DNA from: Magnetospirillum sp. 15-1
GTDB lineage: Bacteria > Pseudomonadota > Alphaproteobacteria > Rhodospirillales > Magnetospirillaceae
Direction: 5' to 3'
Assembly: GCF_900184795.1 (NCBI RefSeq)
Contig: NZ_FXXN01000012.1
Location: forward strand, 1-64,000
Length of the DNA stretch: 64,000 nt
A program made the position numbers and the translations under genes. Below the pieces are notes generated by a model that had not been told where the DNA came from, did no database searches, and saw nothing but the letters and a program-made list of their open reading frames with translations. The first letter of the stretch is position 1. Each line of letters starts with the position of its first letter. Below are positions 34,613 through 43,602 of the stretch, one piece after another.

Positions 34613-35754
34613 CGGGCGGCACCCTCGCCCAGGAAGTCCCGGAACCGCCGGGCAACCTCGCCGGGGCCGATCGTCGGCCGCCCCAATTTGGCCAGCGAAC
34701 CGGGAGCGATGCGGACATGGATCAGAGACGGGCCGGATTGCCGGGCTGACCGGTCCAGCGCGGCCTCGAACCCCGCCAGGCTTCGGCAGGAGGCGGCATG
34801 GCGGTAGCCGCAGGCCAGGGCCACCGCGGCGAAATCCACCGAGGCGGAAACCGTGGCCTGCCCGCCGGTGGAATCGTGGACGCCGTTGTCCAGCAGGATA
34901 TGAACGAGATTGGACGGGGCATACGATCCGATGGTGGCCAGGTTGCCCAGCTTCATCAGGGCGGCGCCATCGCCGTCCAGAACCACCACCTTGCGCCATG
35001 TGTTGAGCGCCACGCCCAGCCCCATGGCGCTGGCTCCGCCCATGGAGCCGACCTGATAGAGATGCTGGCGCCGGTCGGCCAGGGTGAACAGCTCGCGGCC
35101 GCATTTGCCGGTGGTGGCGATCACCGCCGTGTCATCGTCGGTGCGGGCCAGAAACCGCTCCAGAACCGCGATGCGGCTCGGCGGTTCCCCGGCGGCGGGA
35201 TCGTCGAACCGCTGGCCCGGCTCGGTCTGCGGCGATGGAGCGGGCAGCAGGGGCTCGTCCGCGACGCTGTCCTTGGCCATCACCAGGGCATAGAGACCCC
35301 CGGCGCGCAGATGGTCGGCGGCCAGGGCCAGGGCCGGGGCCAGGGCGGCGGCGTCCGTGGGAAACGGCGCGGTTTCGACTCCCACCAGTCTCAACAGATC
35401 GTGGGTGATGGCGCCCATCACCGTGTGCTGCGGCTCGTCCGCGACCCCCGGCTGGCCGCGCCAGGTGGTGATCATCAGAGTCGGAACGCGGAAGGGAGCG
35501 TTGAGCGACGTCAGCGGGTTGACCGCGTTTCCCAGGCCGGAATTCTGGCACATGACCACGCCTTGACGCCCGGCCAGCCACGCGCCGGCGGCGATGGCCA
35601 CGGCCTCGCCCTCGCTGGTCGCCCCCACATAGCGCAATGTCCGGTCGTTCAGCACGCCGTTGATCAGGGGCGTGAGAAAGCTGCACGGGACTCCGGTAAA
35701 GAAGTCGAATCCGCATCGGCCGGCCTCGGCTATGAACTCATGGGCGGTAATCAT
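34609..35754 (-). CDS. Phosphonopyruvate decarboxylase
   Basis: The 381-residue protein is a ThDP-dependent enzyme of the Ppd/sulfopyruvate decarboxylase type. The Pyr-domain part has FDFFTGVPCSFLTPLIN and TSEGEAVAIAAGAWLAG with the ThDP-activating glutamate; the PP-domain part has VLDGDGAALMKLGNLATIG, the GDG(x)nN metal motif, and LDNGVHDSTGGQ. It makes phosphonoacetaldehyde from phosphonopyruvate, the irreversible step that pulls the PEP mutase reaction forward. It lies 33 bases after the mutase gene. Confidence 0.92.
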   Translation of the reverse strand: MITAHEFIAEAGRCGFDFFTGVPCSFLTPLINGVLNDRTLRYVGATSEGEAVAIAAGAWLAGRQGVVMCQNSGLGNAVNPLTSLNAPFRVPTLMITTWRGQPGVADEPQHTVMGAITHDLLRLVGVETAPFPTDAAALAPALALAADHLRAGGLYALVMAKDSVADEPLLPAPSPQTEPGQRFDDPAAGEPPSRIAVLERFLARTDDDTAVIATTGKCGRELFTLADRRQHLYQVGSMGGASAMGLGVALNTWRKVVVLDGDGAALMKLGNLATIGSYAPSNLVHILLDNGVHDSTGGQATVSASVDFAAVALACGYRHAASCRSLAGFEAALDRSARQSGPSLIHVRIAPGSLAKLGRPTIGPGEVARRFRDFLGEGAAR

Positions 35755-35787
35755 CGATGGATCGGCCAGACAGGGGGTTCGAGGGAA

Positions 35788-37536
35788 TCAGGCGAAGTTT
35801 CGCGCATCCGCGACGTCGGTCAGGGTATCCACGTCCAGCCAGTGGGCGGTGATGAAATGTATCATTACCGGATATTTCGCAGCCAGCCGGGTAAACAGCA
35901 GCGGCAGGTCGGCGGTCTCCAGAAGGCCCTCGGCATCCATCGCCGCGATTTCGTCCCCGACCCAGCCGGCCCCCTGGGCGCTGAACCGCGCCAGTCCGAT
36001 CCACTCCCCCGTCATGGCCTCGGGCGGAATGTCCGTCGACATGGACATCAGGTGCACGGACAGGTCGTCCAGGTAATCGCCGGAGAACGGACGGTCCGTC
36101 ACCACCAGATCGCGGGGTGTTCCAGCGGGCTTGGCCTTGCCTCCCGACGCATCCACCGTCAGCACGATATCGCCCGGGGTTTCCAGCAATCCCTCCAGGA
36201 TATAGTCGCGGAACAGGACGTCGCCATAGACGACGATGGTCTCGCCGTCGATCATGTCGTCGGCGCAAGCCAGCGAGAACACCTCGCCGGTTTCGGCATG
36301 GCGATCATTATCGATGGTCCGGATGCCCTTCAGCGCCACCGCGTCCTTGAGGGCTCCCCGGACTACCGCGATATCGCGGATTCCGGCACCCGACAGAGTG
36401 GTCACCAGACGCTGCAACAACGACTGCCCCCGAATGTCGATCATGCATTTGGGATGCAGGCGGGTCAGTTCGCCGAGGTTTCCCGCCGATGCCGCCAGGA
36501 TGATGGCCCGCGCGGTGGCCTTGCCGGGCAGATAATGCCGTTCGGCGCTTTCCAATTCGGCATTGCCGACCAGATGGAAGATATCCTTGACCCCGGAGAT
36601 GCGTCCTTCCACCTCTCCCAGGGATTCGCTTTCGAAAATCTGCCGGCTGGTCTCACGCATGGCGGAAATGGCGGCCCGCAGATTGTGATTGGCCCAGATG
36701 ATGGTGGAAATGCCGGCCTGACGGAACACGTCGGAGGGGGTGGCATGATACATGGTGGGAACGATCACCAGGGGAGCCCGGTTCTGCCAATGCTTGGCGA
36801 AAGTCAGAATCTCGCCCGCATTGGACTGCTTGGAATGGATCAGGATGGCATCGGCACCGGCCGCGTGATAGGCCTCGGCCCGCCGCAGAGCCTCATCCAT
36901 GCCATGGCCGGAAATCAGGGCCTCGACCCGGGCGACCAGAACGAAATCGTCGTCGCTCTGACTGTCCTTGCCGGCCATGATGCGGCCACAGAATTCGTCG
37001 ACATCGGCCAGAGGCTGCCTTTCGCCGATGAAGGAGTTGGTCTTGGGGAACAGCTTGTCTTCGATGCACACGCCGGCGATCTTGCGGTCGCACAGTTTGC
37101 GGACCAGACGGCGGACGTTGTTGAAATTGCCATAACCGGTGTCACCGTCCACCAGAATGGGCCGGGCGGTCGCGTCGGCCATGTATTCCAGCACGTCCAG
37201 AACCTGAGTCCACGAGGCCTCGTTGCTGTCGCGCAGGCCGAGGCTGGCCGATATGGTCAGTCCCGAGGCCCACAAGCCCCGAAAGCCGGCCTCCTCGACG
37301 ATTCTGGCCGACAGGCCGCTATGGGCCTCCATCAGGAAGGAGAGCCGGGGCGAGAAGATCTCTTCGCGAAGCGCGGCAAATCTGGTGCGGGGGGGAATGG
37401 CGGCTTCACCGAGGGCCAGGATGGTTTCGCGCTCCGCCTCCATATGCGGTGCGTCGATGTCGTCATCCACCGTCGACAGGGCGACAGAGGACTCGCTGAC
37501 CACGTCGTCAAAGGAATTCACCTCGGTGATAGACAT
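35788..37536 (-). CDS. PEP phosphomutase fused to a nucleotidyltransferase-like domain
   Basis: The 582-residue protein starts the operon. Residues ~55-335 are PEP mutase: [13 protein letters not shown] and the hallmark [11 protein letters not shown] that separates mutases from isocitrate lyase relatives. From ~340 a nucleotidyltransferase-like domain follows ([27 protein letters not shown]). There the canonical GxGxRL loop is replaced by SAGNLGEL, and the DGD metal site reads YGD. The second domain may therefore be weak, altered in specificity, or inactive; the separate intact enzyme at 31096 could supply the activity. The mutase forms the C-P bond. Confidence 0.93.
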   Translation of the reverse strand: MSITEVNSFDDVVSESSVALSTVDDDIDAPHMEAERETILALGEAAIPPRTRFAALREEIFSPRLSFLMEAHSGLSARIVEEAGFRGLWASGLTISASLGLRDSNEASWTQVLDVLEYMADATARPILVDGDTGYGNFNNVRRLVRKLCDRKIAGVCIEDKLFPKTNSFIGERQPLADVDEFCGRIMAGKDSQSDDDFVLVARVEALISGHGMDEALRRAEAYHAAGADAILIHSKQSNAGEILTFAKHWQNRAPLVIVPTMYHATPSDVFRQAGISTIIWANHNLRAAISAMRETSRQIFESESLGEVEGRISGVKDIFHLVGNAELESAERHYLPGKATARAIILAASAGNLGELTRLHPKCMIDIRGQSLLQRLVTTLSGAGIRDIAVVRGALKDAVALKGIRTIDNDRHAETGEVFSLACADDMIDGETIVVYGDVLFRDYILEGLLETPGDIVLTVDASGGKAKPAGTPRDLVVTDRPFSGDYLDDLSVHLMSMSTDIPPEAMTGEWIGLARFSAQGAGWVGDEIAAMDAEGLLETADLPLLFTRLAAKYPVMIHFITAHWLDVDTLTDVADARNFA

Positions 37537-37771
37537 ATCGAGTCTCTTCTCATCTACGGCAGACCGAGGATGCCCCGTCGTTCAATTGGCCGGTAAGCCG
37601 GCTGCAAATGTCCGAATGGCACTTGCCGTCACAGGTGGCCAGGACCGCAAGCCTCAAAAATAAGGATGGAAAACGGGCGGCGCGAGATAGACATGTCGGG
37701 TATCCCGAAAAGACTGGCGGCACACACGGCGGGGGCGGGCACGGAGGGCAGATGACATACTGTACGGTTTA
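37537..37771. other. Upstream region of the phosphonate operon
   Basis: No gene is seen. A ribosome site (GAGAAGAGAC) precedes the mutase ATG. The ACTGTAC half-site at 37759-37765 equals one arm of the TetR operator at 30325, and IS5 copy 3 begins seven bases further. The IS may have separated the operon from part of its promoter or brought a new one. Confidence 0.45.
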
Positions 37772-38625
37772 GGCCGTAGACTCATTACGCGGCGCACCAA
37801 ATGCGCAGGGCGACGAGCTTTACGGCGGCGAGGAAATTCCGTGGGTCTTTGTCATAGCGGGTGGCGATCCCCCGGAAGTGTTTGATCTTGTTGAAGAAGC
37901 GTTCGACCAGATTGCGCTGGCGATAGACCCAGGCGGAAAAGGCGAAGGTGCCCTTGCGGTTGGACCTGACCGGGATGTTGGCCCAGGTCTTGTTCTTCTC
38001 GGCCAAGGCCCGAATGGCGTTGCTGTCATAGCCCTTGTCGGCCAGCAGGGTTGAGCCGTCGCCCAAGGCTCCATCGAGCAAGGCTTCGGCCTCGACGCTG
38101 TCGTGGACCTGCCCGGCGGTCAGGCGCAGGGTGACGGGACGGCCTTCCGCATCGACGAGCGCGTGGATTTTGCTGGTGAGCCCCCCACGGGAACGTCCCA
38201 TGCTGCCATCGTCGAGAGCCCCTTTTTTCCCGTGGCCCCGTGTTGGTGAACGCGGACACAGGTCGAGTCGATCATGATGATGTCGCCATCGTAAGCCTTG
38301 GAGATTTCCTCCAGAAGCCGGTCCCAGACGCCCGCCTTGCGCCAGCGGACGAACCGGTTGTAGCAGGTGGTCGATGGGCCGTAGCGCTCGGGAACTTCCG
38401 CCCAAGGCGAGCCCGTGCGGAACCGCCACAGGATACCGTTCAGGACCCGACGGTCATCAACCCGAGGCACGCCGCGAGGCTTGTTCGGAAGCAAGGGCTC
38501 GATGATCGACCATTCGTGATCCGTCAACTCGTACCGCCGCCGTGCCATCAATGCCCTCCGTGCCAGAGGGAATCGTTGAATCACGACGCGCGACGAAGGG
38601 GAAGCCTGTTTATGAGTTTACGGCC
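37772..38625 (-). mobile_element. IS5-family (IS427-type) insertion sequence, copy 3
   Basis: This 854-bp copy is inserted in the minus direction and flanked by TA (37770-37771 and 38626-38627) inside TTAA. Its sequence is essentially that of copy 2. The three insertions are at CTAG, CTAG and TTAA, so a YTAR target fits. It lies 235 bases ahead of the phosphonate operon. Confidence 0.93.
37785..38548 (-). CDS. IS5-family transposase, -1 frameshift product (copy 3)
   Basis: Same arrangement as copies 1 and 2: frame A from MARRRYELTDHEW to the slip site (CTTTTTT on the plus strand at 38222-38228), frame B to LRIWCAA at 37785. Catalytic segments are intact. The protein is identical as far as I can compare with copy 2, which suggests recent transposition. 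Confidence 0.9.
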
Positions 38626-38627
38626 TA

Positions 38628-39032
38628 ATCAGATCAGTCCCATAGACCTCGGGTCCATCATCAATGCCCATTAAGGGGGTATCTGGCCATTGAGGTCGGC
38701 CAGAGGCTCAAAGGAGATCATATCGTGGCTGTAAGAGCAGACCAGCCAGGGATGAGATCGATGGGTGGATTCCCGCGACACCCAGACAGATCAACGGCCG
38801 ATCGGCACTCCCGTGTTCCAAGGGAGTGCTCCAAAATGCCCGCGAGCGCCGCCTCCGCCCCCAGGCCGGCATCGAGTTCCAGGCCGCCATCCGGCGGTTT
38901 CGCGAGGTGGTGGGCAAGAATCGCCCGTGAATGTTTTGTGTCGGCTCAACCGCGTCATGGAAGCCGCCGCCAACCCTCATTAGGCTGCGGCGAAATCACG
39001 CGATCCGCCCCCAGAGCAAATTGGAGCTCCCC
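38628..39032. other. Gene-poor stretch before the decarboxylase gene
   Basis: There are only short frames. One plus-strand piece reads QNARERRLRPQAGIEFQAA and ends in REVVGKNRP at 38930; another near 38710 reads RLKGDHIVAVRADQPG. Both look like tails of lost genes rather than functional ORFs, but I cannot name them. The ribosome site GGAG at 39024 belongs to the gene at 39033. Confidence 0.4.
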
Positions 39033-41384
39033 ATGGAATTTTTCCGCCGCCTAACCTTCCTGGTCTGCGCTCCCGCTTTCGACACCGATGACCTGGAGGG
39101 TGTGCGGGTCCAGCAGATCATCACCGAGGTCGAGAGGCTGGGGTTCGAGGTGGTACGGGCCCGGCGGATCGAGGATGCGGAAATCGCGGTACAGACCGAT
39201 GCCGCCATCGGCTGCGTCCTGGTGGATTGGGAAAAAGGCGGCAAGGGGGCCGAGGCCACCGCCCTGATCAACCTGATGCGCCGTCGCGGCCTGGAGATGC
39301 CCATCGTCATCCTGGTGCGCGGCGAGCGCTTCGAGGACATTCCCGTGGATGTTCTCGACTATATCGACGGCTACGTCTTCCTGGCCGAGGAAACCCCGGA
39401 ATTCATCGCCAAGAATCTGGTCAGCCGGCTGAAGCAATTCGCCGAGACCCTGAAAACCCCGTTCTTCGGCGCCCTGGTGGATTATGCCGAGGAGGGAAAC
39501 CAGTTGTGGACCTGTCCCGGCCACAATGGCGGCATCTTCTACAACCGCAGCCCCATCGGGCGGATCTTCGTCGAGCATCTGGGCGAGGCGGTGTTCCGCG
39601 ACGACCTGGACAATTCCGTCCTGGAACTGGGCGACCTGCTGACCCACGAGGGGCCGGCGCTGCAGGCTCAGAAGGAAGCCGCCAAGATATTCGGGGCCGA
39701 GAAGACCTATTTCGTCCTCAACGGCACCTCGGCCTCCAACAAGATCGTGCTGTCGGCGCTGGTGGCCGAGGACGATTTGGTGCTGTTCGACCGCAACAAC
39801 CACAAGGCGGCTCATCATGGCGCCCTGCTGCTGGGCGGCGGCATTCCCATCTTCCTCGAGACCGACCGCAACGCCATGGGCATGATCGGCCCCATCTACA
39901 CCGAGGCCTTCGACGAGCAGGCCATCCGCGCCAAGATCCGCGACAATCCTCTGGTGAAAGATCCCGAGGCCTGGAAGAAGCCCCGCCCCTTCCGGGTGGC
40001 GGTCATCGAGCAGTGCACCTATGACGGCACCATCTACAACGCCGAGCGAATCCTCGAGCGGATCGGCCATTTGTGCGACTACATCCTGTTCGACGAGGCC
40101 TGGGCCGGGTTCCTGAAGTTCCACCCGCTGTTCCGGGGCTGCTACGGCATGGGGCTGAAGGACCGCCTGGACGAGAACTCGCCCGGCATCATCTCGACCC
40201 AATCAACCCACAAGCAGATGGCCGGTTTCTCCCAGGCCTCGCAGATCCACGTGCGCGACCGCCATATCAAGGGCCAGAGCCGGCGGATCGAGCACCGCCG
40301 CTTCAACGAAACCTTCATGCTGCACGCCTCCACCTCGCCCTTCTATCCGCTGTTCGCCTCCCTGGACGTAGGCGCCCAGATGATGCGGGGCCGCTCGGGC
40401 GAGGTGCTGTGGGACGACACCATCGATCTCGGCATCGAACTGCGCAAGAAGATCAGGGCCATCAAGCGGGAGTTCGCCGAGAAGGAAAAGGACATCGCCC
40501 GCCATTGGTTCTTCGAGCCCTTCGTGCCCGATCGGGTGGTGTCGCCCGACGGGGGCGGGGCGACGGTGGCGTGGGAGGACCTGCCCACCGAGACCATCGC
40601 CGCCGATCCGCGCTGCTGGGAATTCTCCCCCGGCGCCCAGTGGCACGGCTTCAGGCACGCGACCCGGTCCGGCTATGCCATGACAGACCCCAACAAGCTG
40701 ACCCTGATCACCCCCGGCTTCGATCGCAAGACCGGGGCCTACGCCGATTACGGCATCCCCGCCCCGGTGGTCGCCCAGTATCTGCGCGAGAATCGGGTGG
40801 TACCGGAAAAGAACGACCTCAATTCCATGCTGTTCCTGCTGACCCCTGGGGTGGAATCCAGCAAGGCGGGTACCCTGCTCAGCACCTTGGTGGCCTTCAA
40901 GCGCCGCCACGACGAGAACGCCCTGCTCGACGACGCCATCCCCGAATTCGTGCAAAAGCGGCCGCAACGCTATCGCGGCCTGCGCATCCAGGATCTGTGC
41001 GCCGAGATGCATGCCTTCTTCCGCGAACGCAACGTCAGCACCTTGCAACGTGCTCAGTTCTCACCCGAGCATCGCCCCCACATGGTGATGCGCCCCAACG
41101 ACGCGGTCCGCATGCTGACCCGCAATCAGGTGGATTACCTGCCCATCGACCGGATCGAGGGGCGCATCGCCACCACGCTCTGGGTGGTCTATCCCCCCGG
41201 TATCGCCACCATCATCCCCGGCGAACGCCTGTGCGAACGCGCCAAACCCATGCTCGACTACCTCAAGATGTTCGAGCGGAGCGCCAACCTGTTCCCCGGC
41301 TTCGAGGCCGAGATTCAGGGGCTCTACCGCGAGATCGAACATGATGGCTCGATCCGCTTCTACACCTATGTCGCCAAGGAGTAG
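39033..41384 (+). CDS. Orn/Lys/Arg decarboxylase (PLP, fold-type I)
   Basis: The 783-residue protein has the three-part layout of inducible bacterial basic-amino-acid decarboxylases: an N-terminal wing domain with a CheY-like fold (residues 1-130), the PLP core and a C-terminal domain. The core contains CPGHNGG, VLNGTSASNKIVL and the Schiff-base lysine in STHKQMAGFSQ. It makes a diamine or agmatine from ornithine, lysine or arginine. The agmatinase-like gene 1.3 kb downstream favours arginine decarboxylase, although substrate cannot be read from the motifs. The ATG at 39033 follows GGAG; an upstream extension to 38931 is unlikely. Confidence 0.92.
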   Translation: MEFFRRLTFLVCAPAFDTDDLEGVRVQQIITEVERLGFEVVRARRIEDAEIAVQTDAAIGCVLVDWEKGGKGAEATALINLMRRRGLEMPIVILVRGERFEDIPVDVLDYIDGYVFLAEETPEFIAKNLVSRLKQFAETLKTPFFGALVDYAEEGNQLWTCPGHNGGIFYNRSPIGRIFVEHLGEAVFRDDLDNSVLELGDLLTHEGPALQAQKEAAKIFGAEKTYFVLNGTSASNKIVLSALVAEDDLVLFDRNNHKAAHHGALLLGGGIPIFLETDRNAMGMIGPIYTEAFDEQAIRAKIRDNPLVKDPEAWKKPRPFRVAVIEQCTYDGTIYNAERILERIGHLCDYILFDEAWAGFLKFHPLFRGCYGMGLKDRLDENSPGIISTQSTHKQMAGFSQASQIHVRDRHIKGQSRRIEHRRFNETFMLHASTSPFYPLFASLDVGAQMMRGRSGEVLWDDTIDLGIELRKKIRAIKREFAEKEKDIARHWFFEPFVPDRVVSPDGGGATVAWEDLPTETIAADPRCWEFSPGAQWHGFRHATRSGYAMTDPNKLTLITPGFDRKTGAYADYGIPAPVVAQYLRENRVVPEKNDLNSMLFLLTPGVESSKAGTLLSTLVAFKRRHDENALLDDAIPEFVQKRPQRYRGLRIQDLCAEMHAFFRERNVSTLQRAQFSPEHRPHMVMRPNDAVRMLTRNQVDYLPIDRIEGRIATTLWVVYPPGIATIIPGERLCERAKPMLDYLKMFERSANLFPGFEAEIQGLYREIEHDGSIRFYTYVAKE

Positions 41385-41399
41385 GGGCGGACCCCAAGC

Positions 41400-41516
41400 A
41401 TGCGGCAGATCACATCCCGGACCATCACGATCCGGCCGTCAGCCGACGGCGACGTCCCCGCCATGCTGGAGATCTATCGCCACCATATCCGGCCGAGGTC
41501 TGATACCAAATCCTGA
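41400..41516 (+). pseudogene. N-terminal fragment of a GNAT acetyltransferase
   Basis: The 38-codon frame reads ITIRPSADGDVPAMLEIYRHHI, the beginning of phosphinothricin-acetyltransferase-like GNAT proteins, which are normally about 170 residues. It ends inside the MITE-like element that starts at 41503. The remainder of the gene is absent. Confidence 0.75.
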
Positions 41517-41650
41517 TGAGCCGGACTCATCGGGATTTGGTTAGGCCCAACGGGCCGCGCGCCTTATGGCGCGGGAGGCAAGGGCGCCCGCGCCCGCCCG
41601 CCGATTGAGGGCGAGCCCGGTGATCGGTTGCGATCACTGGGATATGGTAT
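41503..41650. mobile_element. MITE-like repeat element
   Basis: The 148-bp segment is bounded by terminal inverted repeats ATACCAAATCC (41503-41513) and GGATATGGTAT (41640-41650) with one mismatch. Inside the left end a longer palindrome joins CCAAATCCTGATGAG to its complement near 41541. Other hairpins (GGCCC/GGGCC, GCGCG) lie in the middle and no coding frame is seen. It sits between two truncated genes, as expected of a non-autonomous element or a deletion endpoint. Confidence 0.6.
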
Positions 41651-42170
41651 GAACGTTCATCACGTAGAGAAACAGGCGCTTTTCGATGTGGACCTGGATA
41701 TTCCCACCGGACAGGTCAACGCCCTGATCGGGCCGTCTGGTTGCGGCAAGCCCACCTTCCTGCGCGGCATCAACCGGATGGACGACCTGGTCGCCGTCGC
41801 TCACGGCGGCGGCTCCCTGTTCCTGGACGATGTCGACATTCAGTATCCGTCCACGGATATGGTGCGGTTGCGGGCCCAGGTCGGGATGGTGTTCCAGGGG
41901 CCCAATCCGTTCCCCAAATCCATCCACGAGAATGTCGCCTTCGGGCCGCGCCGTCATGGCCTTGCCGCCAACGCCGCCGAACTGGACGAGATCATCATCT
42001 CCAGCCTCGGCAAGGCCGGATTATGGGATGAGATCAAGGACCGCATGGGCGAGACCGGCACCAGCCTATCCGGGGAGCAGCAACACTTCGCCTGCGCTAT
42101 TTCCGGCCCAGCAGAGTATTGGTCCGCGCCACCGCCTCACGGGCGGCGCCCAGCAGACCTTCCTTGGTGA
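41649..42170 (+). pseudogene. Decayed PstB-like phosphate ABC ATPase
   Basis: The frame follows PstB from [25 protein letters not shown] through [22 protein letters not shown] and then breaks off. The Walker A reads GPSGCGKPT, with proline where serine or threonine coordinates magnesium. The signature is LSGEQQHF instead of LSGGQQQR. Walker B and the H-loop are missing, and the last ~20 codons are unrelated. The first codons overlap the MITE-like end. It cannot be a working ATPase. Confidence 0.85.
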
Positions 42171-42276
42171 TCACCGCCGCCGTGGAAATGGTGGTGATCT
42201 CGGCGGCCCGGTCCAGCAGGTCGAAGGCCTGGGCCAGTTCTCGGCCGGCCTCGATCAGGCGGGTCCAGTTGTCCAT
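42097..42276 (-). CDS. Small helical protein, 59 residues
   Basis: The product ([21 protein letters not shown] and on to [10 protein letters not shown]) has an excellent ribosome site, GGGGAGGATATC, before its ATG. It is predicted to be two amphipathic helices separated by [13 protein letters not shown]. It overlaps the decayed tail of the PstB pseudogene on the other strand, which supports the view that that tail is not coding. Function is unknown. Confidence 0.65.
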   Translation of the reverse strand: MDNWTRLIEAGRELAQAFDLLDRAAEITTISTAAVITKEGLLGAAREAVARTNTLLGRK

Positions 42277-42708
42277 GATATCCTCCCCTCTTCTTGCTTG
42301 GTTGGCACAACATCGAAAATCAGGCTGGTCGGGGAACGGGAGCGGGGCCGATGGCAGGTGACGTTCATGGCGGCACCTCCCCCCGAACAGGGATGAATCC
42401 ATCCGTTCCCCGGACCGAGCCGGGGAAACGGAAACCTTCAGCATGTGGACGGCGGATGTTCGATCAGACGAACACCGAAACCGTCCTCACATACTGAGGC
42501 GACGTTCAGGATTGAATTGGGAGATCGCGCCCAAGACGTGGGTCGTCAACATGTCCACCTCCCTTTCGGGTACCGGCCCATTTCTGCCGGCTCCTCCAAA
42601 AAGGACGCGATCGTCGTCGCATAACCTACCAAGGGCCATCGGCACGTGCGTGTGCGTCACTAATGTGACTTTAGCCCCTCCCCCGGCAGGGCGCAATATG
42701 GAGAATTA
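42277..42708. other. Intergenic region between the 59-residue gene and the agmatinase gene
   Basis: No larger gene is seen. A short minus-strand ORF with a strong ribosome site lies at 42487-42552. The plus strand has only shadow frames. The region probably holds the promoter of the minus-strand gene at 42276. Confidence 0.5.
42487..42552 (-). CDS. Possible 21-codon small ORF with strong ribosome site
   Basis: AAAGGGAGGTGGAC stands directly before an ATG that opens MLTTHVLGAISQFNPERRLS and ends after one more codon. The ribosome site is better than at most genes here. It could be a leader peptide or small protein of the downstream minus-strand gene at 42276. Only expression data could confirm it. 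Confidence 0.35.
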   Translation of the reverse strand: MLTTHVLGAISQFNPERRLSM

Positions 42709-43602
42709 TTACAATTTTCCAGGGGCTTGGAGAGTCAGGTACTGCCACAGGATGGAGGCCGCCGCCAAGGCGGTGATCTCGGAAACGTCATAGGCCGGCG
42801 CCACTTCAACCACGTCCATGCCGACGAAATCAATCCCCGCCAGGCGGCGCAAGATGGCCATCACCTGCCAGGTGAACAGCCCCCCCACCTCGGGCGTGCC
42901 GGTACCCGGCGCCTGTCCCGGATCGATGGCGTCGATGTCGAAGCTGAAATAGGTCTGGCCGTCGCCGACCACCCGGCGGATGGCATCGGCCACTCCTTCC
43001 GGCCCCTGAAGGTGGACCTGTTCAGCGGTAACGATGGTGACGCCCCGCGCCAGCGTCCAGTCGTGCACGTCCCGGGGCATGGGGGAGCGGATACCGATCT
43101 GGATCATGCGCCGGGGGTCGACCAGCCCCTCCTCGATAGCGTGGAAGAACGGCGAGCCATGGGCCAGGGGCTGGCCGAAATTGTCCGGCCAGGTGTCGAT
43201 ATGGGCGTCGAAGTGGATCAGCCCGACCGGGCCGGTCCGCTTGGCCAAGGCGCGCAGCAAGGCGAGGGTGACGGTATGGTCGCCGCCGATGGCCAGCAGA
43301 TGGCCGATGCCGCCGGCCTGTCGCTCGATCATCTCCAGCGACAGGGGGATATCGCCGAGCGCCAGGGAGAAATCGCCGATATCGGCGATGGCAATGTTCG
43401 CGGGATCGGTCCAGCCGGCCGGGTTGGCGCCATCGGCCAGCATGCGGCTGGCCCGGCGCACCGCGTACGGCGCCTCGCGGGCGCCGGAACGGTTGGTCAC
43501 GCCGAGATCAAAGGGAATGCCAGCGATGCAGAAGGTTGCGGAGTTCGGGTCCGACGTGCACCCGCCGAGGAAACTCGGCGGCAGGGAAAATGTCGGCGGC
43601 AC
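42709..43602 (-). CDS. speB: Agmatinase-like ureohydrolase
   Basis: The 297-residue protein has all arginase-family metal motifs: AIGGDHTVTL, HFDAHIDTW and SFDIDAIDPGQAPGTGTPE, with Mn-binding His and Asp residues in place. The N terminus GIPFDLGVTNRSGAREAP is typical of agmatinase rather than arginase. It would give putrescine and urea from agmatine. The GTG start follows AAGGGAGG by six bases and lies 94 bases inside the end of the CYTH gene. Guanidinobutyrase is an alternative. Confidence 0.88.
   Translation of the reverse strand: MPPTFSLPPSFLGGCTSDPNSATFCIAGIPFDLGVTNRSGAREAPYAVRRASRMLADGANPAGWTDPANIAIADIGDFSLALGDIPLSLEMIERQAGGIGHLLAIGGDHTVTLALLRALAKRTGPVGLIHFDAHIDTWPDNFGQPLAHGSPFFHAIEEGLVDPRRMIQIGIRSPMPRDVHDWTLARGVTIVTAEQVHLQGPEGVADAIRRVVGDGQTYFSFDIDAIDPGQAPGTGTPEVGGLFTWQVMAILRRLAGIDFVGMDVVEVAPAYDVSEITALAAASILWQYLTLQAPGKL

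Noticed and set aside
34798-37596. A 932-residue plus-strand open frame
   Set aside because: It is antisense to the phosphonate decarboxylase and PEP mutase genes, which carry full catalytic motifs.
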